Positions 1 to 10,369 of a DNA stretch of 64,000 nt are shown piece after piece. How positions within the stretch are numbered: the stretch's first letter is position 1; the number at the start of each line of letters is the position of its first letter. The notes below the pieces were generated by a model. That model was not told where the DNA came from. It did not search any database and saw only the letters and a list, made by a program, of their open reading frames with translations. A program made the position numbers and the translations under genes. Source of the DNA: Isochrysis galbana (taxonomy: Eukaryota; Haptophyta; Isochrysidales; Isochrysidaceae); contig CM030932.1 of assembly GCA_018136815.1 (NCBI GenBank), positions 4,683,907 through 4,747,906 of the forward strand, written 5' to 3'.

Positions 1-706
1 GTTTGCGGCAATGATTGCGGCACTCAAGACGGCCCCTCCTTCGTACAAAGGACCGAATCGCAAAGGTTTGCATGGTGCTTTGTTGGATGATACTGTAGCT
101 AGGTTGTCGCGCGAGCTTGAGCCATTGCGTCAGCAGCTGCTTAGTAAAAGTTGTTCGATTCTATCAGATGGGTGGGACAATGTGATGAAGGATCACTTGA
201 TCAATTTTTTTCTTGTACGGTAATCCGGCGTGCATGCTATTTGATGGTACGGTCAAGCTATCGAGCAGCGATGCAGAGAATTCTGAATTTGTAGCTGAGT
301 TACTACGTCAGCGTATCGGGAGGCATGGCCGGTTTTGCTTTGTGCAGGTGGTCACAGACACTTGCAGCACAATGAAGGCCGCTTGGAGAATTTTGGAGAG
401 GCACTACAATTGGCTCGGCTGCTAGCCGCGCGGGCGCGCGTGTGCGGGCGCGCGCCACCGTCCAAATACGGAGGGGCACATGGAGGGGGTTTCAAATACG
501 GCAAATACGGTCTGTATTTGGCCTTCGGCCAAATACGGTGAATACGTATCTCCCAACTAGGAGCGCAATAGGCTGGGTGCATCCACGGTGGAGAGGCTTG
601 TGAGGTGCCACACAAATCTTGTGCTTGAGGATTTGCTGAAAGATTGGGAGTCACATGTGCTGCCTTGGGACCTAGAGATGATAGTGGAGGAGCCCGATGA
701 CGAGTG
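1..706 (+). pseudogene. hAT-family transposase remnant, internally deleted
   Basis: Two overlapping frames (11-223 and about 215-425) together read as the DUF659-type N-terminal half of a hAT transposase. Visible blocks include SDGWDNVMKDHLINFF, then FDGTVKLSSS and VVTDTCSTMKAAWRIL. A one-base frameshift near 218 separates them. From about 561 the reading RLGASTVERLVRCHTNL, ending LPWDLEMIVEEPDDE and a stop at 704-706, matches the C-terminal hAT dimerisation region. The catalytic middle is missing and the gap (about 430-555) is filled by an AAATACGG-type repeat. The element starts left of the window. It cannot encode an active transposase. Confidence 0.8.
430..555. repeat. Palindromic AAATACGG / GTATTTGGCC repeat (word-swap family, copy W1)
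   Basis: Repeated AAATACGG words plus a perfect short inverted repeat around GTATTTGGCC-TTC-GGCCAAATAC (about 509-538). It sits exactly where the middle of the hAT gene is missing. Related copies with other words are at 5019-5112, 9148-9350, 28568-28660, 37942-37974 with 39386-39462, and 54545-54690. Confidence 0.6.
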
Positions 707-1298
707 ATATGTTGTTATGTCGTAAGCGTACACTATCTTATAATTATTATAACATTACAATACCCTTATAATACTAACCTGATATTGAACCAACCGGCGA
801 GCCCTTACGACCTGATACCTGACGTCCCATCCGGGTTTTGAAATGCCCGGACGGGCCCGAGGAATAGGGGAACAACAGGGAGAGCAGAGTAGACGAGGGC
901 GCGGCGGCGGAGTACAACCAGAAGCACGACGACGACGAGAAGAGTGGGAGAGTACTCTAGGAGGACTCTCACTGCCACTTTACTATTGTACTGCGAGAGG
1001 AAGAGAGGAGACACATGAGATGCGTGGGCAGCTTCCTCTCCCTCTGCGTACTACTTTCTTCATGTACATGGGCGGTTTTCTTCTTCTTTCAAACGGGCCC
1101 CCGCCCTTCAGTATCCATGCTCCGGTAGAGGAGGAGTATAAGTACTTGGTACTTGTGGTGCTTTTGACTGCGCTCCACCCTCGATCCCACTGCTCGCTCA
1201 TCTTTCTCCGTTTACACATTTTCTTACCCCTCCTATGCTCACTCTCACCCTCTCCTCCCTCTCTCTCTCTCCCCCTTCTCCGCCCCTCCCCCCCATCC
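707..1298. other. Intergenic region and probable RAD17 promoter
   Basis: AT-rich 3' flank of the hAT remnant up to about 800, then GC-rich sequence. TATAAGTA at 1137-1144 is a possible TATA element 155 bp before the proposed RAD17 start. A pyrimidine-rich tract (about 1220-1298) runs to the ATG. The frame is open back to 843, but that N-terminal extension is low-complexity and is not used in the gene model. Confidence 0.45.
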
Positions 1299-3863
1299 AT
1301 GTCCCTGCTCCGCAAGAAGCCGCCCCCAACACGCAAGCGGCCGCTCAACGAGACGAACTCCCACTCCATCCCCGCCACCTCCGTCCCCACCGAGCCCACA
1401 TCGCTCCTTCCAGCCCCCAACGTCAGCCAGAACTCCCCACACACACATGAAATCCACCCCACGGCGAGTGCCGAGGTCTCTCTCTGGGCTCACAAGCACT
1501 CCCCGCTCGACTCAGCTGGCCTGGCGGTGCACAGGAAGAAGGTGGAAGAAATCCGCACCTTCCTCTCTTCTGCCGATGCCGCGCTGCAGCTCTCCATGCC
1601 TCCTACACCCAGAATGCTCCTCATCTCTGGCCCGCCCGGCTGTGGAAAGTCGACGGCTCTGAGAGTTCTGGCCTCTGAGCTGGGCTTCGAGGTGTGCGAG
1701 TGGGTTGAGGGGCGCTCGGTAAGATGGATGGCCTCGGAGCCAGGTTCTGCGCCCTACGAATCTCGCCTCGCGCAATTCGGACACTTTCTTGCCTCATCGC
1801 TCCGCACGCTCTCGCTTGCGGTGAGCGGCGGGGGAACAAGCAGAGACCGGCCGGCGCCGGCGCTAAGGAGACGGCTCGTGCTGCTCGAGGAGCTGCCCAT
1901 CAGTGCCAACAGCGGCGAACGCGCCGACACTCTCATGCAGCAGCAGCAGGTGCACGCCTTCGGACCTTCCCAAGCTTCGCCCTTGTACGCGCACACTGGC
2001 GTGCCGCTGCCGCCGCACGTCCTCTCTGGGTGTGTGTCCACCCCAGTAGCAGCCCGGGGAACGGCGCCGCCCGTCACTGCTGTGAACCGCTCCCGCAACC
2101 ACTTGAACCCGCGCTCCCTCTTGCCAAACGTTCAGGCGATGCTTCGGCGCGCGCTCGAGACGGCGCGATTTCCGCTTGTGCTTATACTCTGCTCAGACAG
2201 CTCCGGCGGCGGGGTCCCGCGACAGATTGACACGCTACTGGGCGCCGCCACCGCCGCCCATCCCGCGCTCGTCCGCCACATCGCCTGCAATCCCATTGCC
2301 GACTCGCTGCTCACCAAGGCTGTGCGATCCGTGGCTGCGGCTGAACAGTTGCAAATCTCTCCTGAGGCCATCGCGCAGATCGTGAGCTCTGCCAACGGCG
2401 ACCTAAGGCATGCAATCAACAAGTTGCAGATACGGGCGGCAGGCGCCACCGTGCGCTCGGCGAAAGGTCTGAAGGCGGGAGGCCCCAACCAGGGTAGGGG
2501 ACGAGGCGGCAAGGTGGCTGGCGCTAAAAGCGGCGCCGGGGGCGTAAAGGCTTTGGGCTCCGCGGCTGGCGCATCCGATATGCAAGAACGTGACCGGTTC
2601 CGGGATATCTTTCACACCATTGGCAAGCTTTTGCATGCTCCTGCGAAGCGAGCCAAGGTCTTGAGGGAGCGCGGCGGAGAGCTGGGACGTGCTGGCGCGT
2701 CTGAGCGCGCCGCGCACGCCGATGCAGGCGATGGCAACCACGATGGCGATGCAGCTCATCGCTGGTGGGACGAGCCCATGACGGGCCGGCTAGCTGCGGT
2801 GCCTACGGGCCAGAAGACGATGGTTCATGATGCTTGTGGGGGTGCAGCAGCAGCCTCGTGTGATACTTGCGCGCCCGGGACCGCCGCTCCGTCCGTGTTC
2901 GCATCGGTGCCGACGTCGCTGGATGACGAACAGCTACACGCCTGGAGCATGCAACCAACCGGTTGGCCCGTTGGGCTGATCGCTCACGATTGGGCGTCTC
3001 TTGCGGCTGCCTACGCGTCGCGGGCCGTTTCGCGCGGCATACCTGCTGACCCAGTGCCTCGCATATTGCCCCCGCCCTTTGCGACGCTCAGTGCTGTCCT
3101 TGACGGGATCGAACCGGAGACATTACTGGACTCGTCCGCTTTGGACGAAGCCTCCACGCTCGCATTTCTCCAGCAAAACTACCTAGTGCATTTTGGCGAC
3201 ATTAGCGATGTTGCCCGAGCCGCCGATGGCCTCTCCTCCGCTGCTGTGCTTGTAGGCGAGGCGCGCAGCCGGCCATGGATCTCAACCGCCGTCCTACCGC
3301 TCGCCGGCTCGATTGCCTGCCGAGCAGTTACGAGTCTGAATCAGCATCCAGAACCCTCACGCTTCTCCCAGTGCACGAAGCCCGCGAGCTTTGGTGCAGA
3401 GAAGACGGCTCGCGAGCGTGCCGACACCCTCGCCTTCGCATTCGCACCGAGAGGCTCTGCTGATGCCCCCGGCGCCTCGGCGTCTAACCCCTCGACGAAA
3501 GAGTTGCTCTCGCCCGCCGGAATGCTAGGCGGCGCGCAACTTGCATGCGAGCTTGTCCCCTACCTACCTCGCCTACTTCACGTTACACCTCCGGACAGAG
3601 GAATGTGGACGGCCGGCGCCCTCGGCGGGGTGGAGACTACAACGGGCCAACCCGGCTACGGCCACACTGCTCCTGGTGGCGCGCAGAGGGTTGGGCTGAC
3701 ACCTACGCAGCGCGAGGTCGTCATCGCGCTGACTAGCCTAGGCGGGCGCGACTTGGGCTCTACGATGGCGCCGGCGGTCGCTTTGCTGCCAACGGATGCC
3801 GCCATTGCCGGCGGAAAGCTTGGGCGGCAGCAACAAGTACTTTTGGACGATATTGAAGAGTGA
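1299..3863 (+). CDS. RAD17: RAD17-like checkpoint clamp loader (AAA+ ATPase)
   Basis: Single-exon ORF of 854 aa. RAD17 replaces RFC1 in a clamp loader that places the 9-1-1 clamp on damaged DNA in the nucleus. Seen here: a LAVHRKKVEEI-type motif (about residues 75-90) that precedes the ATPase in RAD17 proteins; Walker A GPPGCGKST (about 110-118); a Walker B position reading RLVLLEELP, acidic but diverged as is usual in RAD17; GDLRHAINKLQI sensor-type helix; FHTIGKLLHA; and the C-terminal LQQNYLVHFGDISDVARA segment typical of the family. The middle and C-terminus carry low-complexity Ala/Gly-rich stretches. The start at 1299 (ccatccATGtcc) gives MSLLRKKPP and follows a CT-rich leader. An upstream in-frame Met at 843 would add 152 unlikely residues. 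Confidence 0.88.
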   Translation: MSLLRKKPPPTRKRPLNETNSHSIPATSVPTEPTSLLPAPNVSQNSPHTHEIHPTASAEVSLWAHKHSPLDSAGLAVHRKKVEEIRTFLSSADAALQLSMPPTPRMLLISGPPGCGKSTALRVLASELGFEVCEWVEGRSVRWMASEPGSAPYESRLAQFGHFLASSLRTLSLAVSGGGTSRDRPAPALRRRLVLLEELPISANSGERADTLMQQQQVHAFGPSQASPLYAHTGVPLPPHVLSGCVSTPVAARGTAPPVTAVNRSRNHLNPRSLLPNVQAMLRRALETARFPLVLILCSDSSGGGVPRQIDTLLGAATAAHPALVRHIACNPIADSLLTKAVRSVAAAEQLQISPEAIAQIVSSANGDLRHAINKLQIRAAGATVRSAKGLKAGGPNQGRGRGGKVAGAKSGAGGVKALGSAAGASDMQERDRFRDIFHTIGKLLHAPAKRAKVLRERGGELGRAGASERAAHADAGDGNHDGDAAHRWWDEPMTGRLAAVPTGQKTMVHDACGGAAAASCDTCAPGTAAPSVFASVPTSLDDEQLHAWSMQPTGWPVGLIAHDWASLAAAYASRAVSRGIPADPVPRILPPPFATLSAVLDGIEPETLLDSSALDEASTLAFLQQNYLVHFGDISDVARAADGLSSAAVLVGEARSRPWISTAVLPLAGSIACRAVTSLNQHPEPSRFSQCTKPASFGAEKTARERADTLAFAFAPRGSADAPGASASNPSTKELLSPAGMLGGAQLACELVPYLPRLLHVTPPDRGMWTAGALGGVETTTGQPGYGHTAPGGAQRVGLTPTQREVVIALTSLGGRDLGSTMAPAVALLPTDAAIAGGKLGRQQQVLLDDIEE

Positions 3864-4430
3864 GGATTGAGGCCAGCTCACGCTGTCTGCGGCGTGTTGA
3901 TGCATCCCATTGTATGGAGTGTCATCAGGTGCCGCGGGGCACGATGCGCACCAAGCATACCTGGCTGCTTATTCATGGTGGGCTGTCGCAATGCGGTGCT
4001 CTACCTCGTCTCACACCCTTGTCATCTTTGTCTAGTGGTTGTTGCTCGTCCGTGCAGTTTGCAGCGAGCTCACGATAGTGCGGGTGGATGCTGAATCTCA
4101 TGCCCCGTTGCATCTACGCGTCCACATTCCATGTTTTCTGCCGCTTACGGGCCCGAGTCCGAGCAAAACCATCGCTCACTACAAGCATGCGCAACTTGCT
4201 ACCTTTTTCCGTCAGATTTTTAGGGGCCCTGTGCCTTGTACTTGTACGCCCTCCGCACTAGCAAATGTACATGCATAGATGTGAATGCGCGAGTGTTGAG
4301 TGTTTTTTTGTTCCGCGCTCTTACTTACGCCGTAGCGGAAAGGCGAAATTGAAATTATGTCCCATAGCACACTCTATGCGCAAGGTGGACCATAAACATA
4401 AATTAAATACTAGCCCTAAGATATACTAGC
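3864..4430. other. RAD17 3' flank
   Basis: Becomes AT-richer after the RAD17 stop. Only short unsupported ORFs are present. It probably holds the 3' UTR and polyadenylation region. No further gene is seen. Confidence 0.5.
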
Positions 4431-4433
4431 CCG

Positions 4434-4660
4434 GTCACTCACTATGGGGGTGCGAAGGGCACCAGGTACAATGGGTAAATGAAGGGCTAAATAAGCTCCC
4501 TATGGGTTCCGGTAGCCGGTAGGATGGATCAGCCAAAAAATTGGGGGTGCGCACCAACGAAATTTTCGAAAAATAGCCCCGAATTTCAGGCCTTCGAAGA
4601 CGGTGCGCAAAATACAGTCGGGTCCCCCTCCGGTATATTTTAGTAAGGCCCTTCATGCGA
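4434..4660 (-). repeat. Dispersed repeat family C, copy 1 (inverted relative to copy 2)
   Basis: The reverse complement aligns along its length with 34005-34240. Shared blocks in order are: GCATGAAGG, GGTAAAATA/TACTAAAATATACCG, GGCCT(G)AAAT, CTATTTTTCGAAAATTT versus GTATTTTTCGCCGAAAATTTT, CATACCGG-type blocks, TTATTTAG, TGGTGCCCT-CGCACCCCC and GTGAGTGACCGGGCTA. It is diverged, about 230 bp, and non-coding as it stands. The class is unknown. Confidence 0.7.
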
Positions 4661-5018
4661 GGCACAAACATCGAATAACGAGGAATTTTGTGACACGTGA
4701 CACCGACTCACTGGGTCCACAAGGCCTCGTTCTAGGCACACTGACACTGAACCATTGATAAGTCATGCTCGTATTTTTGCTCTTCAATGTGTGCACGAAA
4801 GTATCACAAAACTCAAGACGCTCGCGTGAACCACGAACCACTAGTCACCTTGGGCCAGAGCAGCTAACTTGGCACCGCTACCGGGCGGACGGCATGGACT
4901 TTTGTGTTGTGTTCATCCACTTCAACTAGTGACAGCGCAACACGTCAAATCAAGACATGCTGCCCTAGTGGCTAGTGGCCGAGCCAACTGCCCTCTCCAC
5001 CCTCGCGCTAGGGGTAGG
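4661..5018. other. Intergenic, no gene seen
   Basis: Mixed-composition sequence with no ORF or RNA that can be supported. Confidence 0.4.
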
Positions 5019-5112
5019 CCAAAATATCCGAATATATCTCCTGGATATTTGGGCAGATTTTTTGGAATTAGATAGCTGCGGATATTTCAAGGATATTTGG
5101 GCTCGTTCTGGA
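5019..5112. repeat. Word-swap repeat, GATATTTGGGC version (copy W3)
   Basis: Contains CAAAATATCC, then GGATATTTGGGCAGATTTTTT, then GGATATTTCAAGGATATTTGGGC. The layout aligns base for base with the copy around 37942/39386, where every ATA has become ACA. Confidence 0.6.
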
Positions 5113-5449
5113 CCCCCCAACGCAAAAACGAAAACTTGCCGGCGCGTGTGCGCCGGGTGAGAGGGCGACGTGAGGCTAGCGCTACCATGAGTACGAGGTG
5201 AAACTAGTAGATACGTAATAAAATGATTCGTTACCGTAAAATAGAAACTTCTGTGACATCACGTAGCCACTGTCCATCATGGGAGGTGTGGCGCGGTGCG
5301 GCGGTGCGGCGGTGTGGCTGCATTCCCCTGCTTCCGGCCTCCGGCCTCTGCCCGGTCGCGAATGCGCGGCTTACCGCATTCGCACCGCCGTCACTCAGGT
5401 TCACGCCGCTCGACTCGCTCATGTCGCTCCGCGCCACGCAGGAACGCCG

Positions 5450-6018
5450 ACAGAGATGTCTCCGGGTGGGCGGCAGCCTCGGTCCCGACTTGTCCTGTAA
5501 ACAGGCGCGGGACTTACCAATTGCTACCCATTTTTCGGTGGGCGGAGCTGAGCGCTGAGCTCCGCCCACCCCCTTCTCCGCGCTCTCTCTCCCCTCTCCT
5601 GCGGCACGCGCGATGGCGCGCCTGTGGCAGGCCTCCAGCTGCCCTCTAGCGACCCCTGGAGGCTCCTCGAGGCCAGCTCATGGGGTAGAGGAGGCTGGGG
5701 CTGGGCCCTGGCCTCCGCACTGCCTCTCCCTCGCGCTGGCACTGCCTGCCTGAGCCTCTGGGGGCCCCACGCTGCACCTGTCTGCCTATCGACCGGGGGG
5801 GGGAGGGGGGGTTGGAGCAATGGGCTGGCCACGACTGGCCAGGGTGGGCAAATGGGGCGAGCCTGTGAGTGAGAGAGTGGGTCAGTAGGGCAGTGTGTTC
5901 ATGGCAAGCCATCAGGCATGAGCCAGGGGGATGGGTGGTTCCTTATGGTAGGGGAGGAGTGGAGAGAGGGGGGGGGCTCGTGCCCCCCCCATGGGTCAAC
6001 CAAGTAATAACTTAGTTG
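5450..6018 (-). mobile_element. SINE-like family A, copy A1
   Basis: The reverse complement matches copy A2 (31566-32327) over about 550 bp. It starts with the 5' stem-loop (CAACTAAG / CTTGGTTG arms around TTATTA, 5998-6018), followed by CCCATGGGGGGG-CACGAGCCCCCC. It continues through CACGCC-TGATGGCTTGCC, TCGATAGGCAGACAGGTGCA and GCGCGCCATCGCGCGTGCCGCAGG to an internal hairpin built on GTCCCG-CCTGTTTACAGG-CGGGAC. The 3' third (left of about 5460) is diverged and no clear TSD was found. ORFs inside it are not conserved between copies, so it is judged non-coding. Confidence 0.75.
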
Positions 6019-6539
6019 TTCGTCATTGGCATGAGAAGCTCAAGTGTTTTCAACCAAGAGTGCAAGGCTGTTTATCTTGGACCATCCAAAAATAAAAATA
6101 CCGCTTGGCGAGAGGGAGCAGGAGGTAGGGCACAAGTCAACAGGGGCGGATCGTGCAGGTGACGTGTACGTTGTAGCACACTAAGACGTATTGCAGCCGT
6201 TTGTCCCTCAAAGTAACCTCGCAGGATTGTTGCTAGCACGATATCAAGCGCTGTCAGGAGCGGTTGCAGCTCCTGTGCCATAACCGAGATGGAATCGTGC
6301 TGGATGAACGAGCCATGCGACTGATGGCGCATACAATTGCAAAGGTCGACCAATTGCTAGACTCAAGCGTGTCTGGTTCATCACGAGCGCCAGTCATCAG
6401 AGACGTCGAGGTTCTCAGCATCATCCTCCCACCACGTGGACTGCTTGTAGCCCGTCTTACAACCCAGGTGGGGGAGGTTTGGTGAGGCGCAATGTCACGC
6501 CTCAGTTCAGGGGAGGGTAAGCCACTTTTTTGCATCCGT
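6019..6539. other. 3' flank of the DUF1995 gene
   Basis: ORFs on both strands (for example 6264-6485 + and 6254-6589 -) have no recognisable domain. It may hold the 3' UTR of the minus-strand gene. Confidence 0.4.
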
Positions 6540-8671
6540 TCAGAGACCAACTCTACTTGCGTAGCCGAGCAACGATCCAACAACACCAATAGCTAGGCGC
6601 ACCTGTGAGATGGCGGCTGCAGCGATCTCATCGTCGACCTTAAGCGAGCGCGTGAGCTCCGCCTTAAAGGCGCCCAATGCCGGTCGGCGCTGCTGCACGC
6701 ACACGCGGCGGTACGAACCCTGCCAATCGAAGGGCGGGCGGGGGAGGAGGGAGGGATGGGCGCTACTTCGCCTTGCCTTCTCTTCGACGAGGCCCGCGGC
6801 GGCGCCACACCTGCCCCCGGTCAAGGAGAGTCTGATAGCCCTCAGGATAGCACCGGAAAAGGACGCCCTGGTAAGAGAGAAGAAACGGCGGCCGAGAGAG
6901 GGAGAGGGAATACGAGCGCGGGCGCCTACATGGACATGGAGTGTAAGGGTCGCGTGCAGCATGAAGGGGCATGCCGCGCCGCGGCCATCTCTTGGACGCG
7001 TTCCCTTAGGGTAGTTGTGGGGCGCCTACTGCCCCATGCGAGCAGCGAGCACGTGTGGGCTGCGCCACCACAGCAGTGCGCTTACGCACATGTAATAGAC
7101 GGGCTTGACTTTCGAGAGGAATTCATGGTGTGTCGCCTTGGAGGGGAAGCCAGGGAGCCCAAGATCACCACGAAGGGTGTCGAGCTTGAGGTTGAAGCAA
7201 ATGATCGGCCGGGACTCGTCGAGCTCCGCGAGTTTCCCTAGTGGTAGGTGGCGGAATCGAATGATAAGCGAGGGAGCGCTGGTGGTTGTGTCCAACAGTA
7301 GTGCTGCACCCCGCGAGCGGCAACTTGTGTGCATCACACGTGGCGAGGGCGGGAACGCGGCCAGGAGTGAAGTAGCACGCTCAGCTCGAGGCCCAGTAGG
7401 CACCGTTGCAAAGCGGCAGGCAGCAGGGCATTACACACGGATTGTCGGCAACTCAGCACATGAGACGCCCAGGATCACGTACGCCGAGGCCCACGGCGAG
7501 GGCTCGACAGCCGCATCGGAGCTCTTCACGAGAGAGGTGAGGAATCCAAAGGGCGAAGGTTCGGCTTCTCCTCCCGAGAGTGCCCAGAGCTTGACTCCTG
7601 GCGCGGGCTCGGCATCGCCAAGAAATTCGGCAGCTCGCACTCGCTCAGCCGCGTCGGGCAGCGCGAGAGCGATCGCGCTGCCGGGCTCGCTATTGAATGT
7701 CTTGGCCATTCGCTTGCAGAACTCAAGCGAGAGCTGCAAGTTAGCAGCGAGCAAATCGTACGCGGAGATGGCTGAGTCCTCGAGCTTGGAGAGTGGGACA
7801 GGCGGGAATTCGATCTCCATCAGGCGGCTCCCATCCGCAAGTGCCGCCTCGGTCGCACCCACTGCCTGCTCGCTCCGGAGGGGCCATGGGGCAGGAGGCA
7901 TGCCTGGTTAGTGAGAGGCGGTGTGCGGTCCACGGGAGCGATAGAGGCCATATGGGTGAGTGGGAAGCGCGAAGCGGGTTGGGGTAAGTGGATGGTGAGA
8001 ATGGGAGGAGTGCAAGAGAATGGAGCACTGGCTCATGGGTGCGGCCATCTACTCCGTGGAAGAAAAGTAAGTCATAGAGCCAGAGAGAGGGGGATGGAGT
8101 GAGAGGGGGCTAGGCATGTGTCTGCGCAACATGCGTCAGAAATTACGGATAGAGAAACTCCAGGAAGAGAGGGTGAGGGAGGGTGGAAGGAGGAAGGGGA
8201 AAGCGAGAAGGATGGAGCATGAGGAGACTGGATACTGCCACGCTCCTCGTCGATCAGAGCGAAGAAAGGTGGCGGCGGGAGGGAGGGTGTGTGGAGGCGG
8301 CGGGAGGGAGGGTGCGTGGAGGGGGGGGAGGGGGCAGAGTGGGAGGAAGACAACAGGGAAGGGGGGAGGGGTATGTGCGCGCGCGCGTAGCGGGGCGGGG
8401 GGAGGGACGGGGATCAGGAAGGGTGGTAGGGAAGCGATGATAGACGCGCCTGCTCGATGAGCGCGAGGAAGGATGGCGGCGGAAGGCTCTCATCTCCTCT
8501 GGCTGCTTGGATGGGTGGCGCTGCGGGGCGGGCTCGGTTGGCCTCTGGGTCGAGGGAGAGAGGCGTTTCGGCCATCCGTACCACCGTACGCGCTCGCCCT
8601 CCCAGCGCGCCTACGCGCAGCGAGCTGCAGAGCATGGGGCAGACGGAGAGAAGCAGAAGCCTCGACGCCAT
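6540..8671 (-). CDS. DUF1995 / LPA3-like plastid protein
   Basis: Five-exon model on the minus strand: 8671-8450, 7865-7439, 7237-7086, 6867-6811, 6719-6540 (345 aa). Phases join cleanly. Family blocks in order are LIEQAVGATEAALADG, LMEIEFPPVP, RPIICFNLKLD, KVKPVYY, GVLFRCYPEGYQTLL and YRRVCVQQRRPALGAF. LPA3-type proteins (family knowledge) are chloroplast proteins linked to photosystem II accumulation. Residues 1-35 (MASRLLLLSVCPMLC...) look like a targeting leader, in keeping with import into a secondary plastid. Introns 2-4 are GT-AG. Intron 1 fits the family best as GC-AG (CAG|GCGCGT). A GT-AG alternative would use acceptor 7904 and insert about 13 residues. The last exon may instead splice at the CAG|GTGCGC near 6605. 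Confidence 0.8.
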
Positions 8672-8714
8672 CGCGCGTGCGCCGCCACCAGAGGGAGAAG
8701 GGGGGAGCGGAAGG

Positions 8715-8722
8715 TATATAAT
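8715..8722 (-). promoter_or_regulatory. TATA box of the DUF1995 gene
   Basis: ATTATATA on the minus strand, about 45-50 bp before the ATG at 8671, within a GA/CT-rich promoter. The spacing suits a transcription start just before the ATG. Confidence 0.5.
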
Positions 8723-9120
8723 GGAGAGAGGGAGGAGAGAGAAAGGAGAGAGGAGATAGGGAGGAGCGGGAGGAGAGGAGAGAGAGGGAGAGAGAGGGGC
8801 GGAGGGGCGGAGAGAGGGGGAGAGAGAGACCAGCAGCAGGGAGATTCTCGTTCTCTCATTAGAAGTGAGGCATGGATCCCTCTATGAAAGTGGAGAGGGA
8901 CCAGCAGCAGCGGACTCATTCACCAAGCAGCAGGGGACTTATGATTGTGGAGCGAAAATCTGACGTAAAGAGGGGGCTGAGGGGGAGAGAGAGTGTGAGA
9001 GGGGGGGGGAGCGAGATAAAGAAGGGAGGGGGGGGGGGGGGGGGGAGAGACGAGGGAGACGAGGGAGAAAGATCCGTGAATCTACGACTCCACCAGAATG
9101 TCTTCTGTGAATGAACCGGC
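8723..9120. repeat. GA-rich tract with poly-G runs
   Basis: Purine-rich on the plus strand, with simple GAGAG repeats and G runs near 9002-9010 and 9029-9046. The short motif GACCAGCAGCAG occurs twice (8828 and 8897). No coding evidence. Confidence 0.6.
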
Positions 9121-9147
9121 TGTGAAGCTCCGAACGCACGAGCCCTA

Positions 9148-9350
9148 AAATACGAATTTACCGTATTTGGTATTTGGCCAGAGGTCAAATACATATATGT
9201 ACTGAGTATTTGGCTGTATTTGAAGGGCGTCCTGGGTTGTAGGCCTCGAATGTATTTGAATTGGATTTTGGCCGGAGGCCAAATACATATGTATTTGGCT
9301 GTATTTGCAGGCCCCAGCACCGTATTTCCCATCTGCTAGGGCACGAGCTC
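9148..9350. repeat. Word-swap repeat, GTATTTGGC version (copy W2)
   Basis: Many TATTTGGC/GCCAAATA words in inverted pairs (GGCCAGAGGTCAAATACATA, GGCCGGAGGCCAAATACATA), then TGTATTTGCAGGCCCC and CATCTGCTAGGG. The tail matches the 54545-54740 copy. Confidence 0.65.
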
Positions 9351-9426
9351 ACGACTCCCGACTCCCGAGGGAGGGAACTATGCACTATCACCTATCACTA
9401 TCATTATATCAAGTATTATTGAGAAA

Positions 9427-10330
9427 ACTATTGTTATAGTTTGAACTATGGAGCGTGCCGCGACCGCTCCCGAGCCCCAGGCGACCCTCGCCACCGCGCC
9501 CCACCTGGGACGCCCCACGCCGCCCGAGGCGGCTCGTCAGAAAGCCCTCTCAAAGCCCATCCAGCCCATCCAAACCACACCCGCGCAAGCGCGCGAGGTG
9601 GCGAGCACTGGCACCGAACAGGTTGCCACCATGGCTCTGCGTATCATGCAGGGGGTCTTTGTGACCCCCTCCAACTCCAACAGTGGGAAACCCTCCCACC
9701 CCAAGAGCAAGAGCACCTCATGTGGGAGGGCAGCTGAGCTGCCCTCCCCATGGTGGAAACCTCTACCATCAGTGCACCCAACATGGGAGGGCACTTCACA
9801 ATTCACAACCACCAATCCCATACGGAGAGCACCCCATGCCTCTGTTTTCCAACTTGTTGACACAATTCTCGTCTTCACCCCACTCTTGTGGGCCACAAGC
9901 CACAAGTACCTACAACTCGGTGCCCTGCCTTGGGCCCTCTTTCAACACTAGACTCCCTCTCGTACTCCCCCTTCACACCACAACCAACCCAAACAGCACG
10001 AACCCCCTCGCCCTCTATTCAAAGCACCAAAAATTTCACAACTCAAACTCAAGACCCATGTTGATACAATTCTCGTTATTTTCACCCCACTCTTGTGGGC
10101 CACAAGTACCTACAACTACAGCTTAGTGCCCTGCCTTGGGCCATGTTTTCAACACTTCACTCCCTCTCCCACTCCCTCTTCCAACTACAAACAACTCAAG
10201 AAGCACAAACCCCCTCGCCCTCTGATTCAAGCACCAAAAATTTCGACTCAAGACAAGAGGGAGGACATGTCTTGAGGCGGCGTCGCTGCCCATGCCTAAC
10301 GCAAGGGTATAGCGCCCCCACTCAGACATC
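9427..10330 (+). mobile_element. 5' fragment of a second non-LTR element
   Basis: AACTATTGTTATAGTTT (stem-loop) is followed by ATGGAGCG, and an ORF from 9448 begins MERAATAPEPQA. The LINE ORF1 at 10370 likewise begins MERAA after the same kind of stem-loop, so this looks like the 5' end of a related element. The ORF degenerates after about 80 codons. From 9854 to 10260 there is an imperfect tandem duplication with a period near 207 bp, described separately. The 16-bp target site of the next LINE (10331-10346) lies at its right edge. Confidence 0.5.
9854..10260 (+). repeat. Tandem duplication, period about 207 bp
   Basis: Unit 1 starts GTTGACACAATTCTCGTC (9854) and unit 2 starts GTTGATACAATTCTCGTT (10061). 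Both continue with CACCCCACTCTTGTGGGCCA, GCCCTGCCTTGGGCC, CCCCCTCGCCCTCT and CACCAAAAATTTC. The units are imperfect, so the duplication is not recent. Confidence 0.7.
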
Positions 10331-10369
10331 TCCTTCCCCACAGCTCAACTAACTTTATAGTCAGTTGCC

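Noticed and set aside
843-1298. N-terminal extension of RAD17
   Set aside because: Low complexity, contains the TATA-like site and the CT tract; the family begins near the Met at 1299.
5231-5912. ORFs on both strands in the 5.2-5.9 kb region
   Set aside because: They fall in SINE-like copy A1 and are not conserved in copies A2 and A3.
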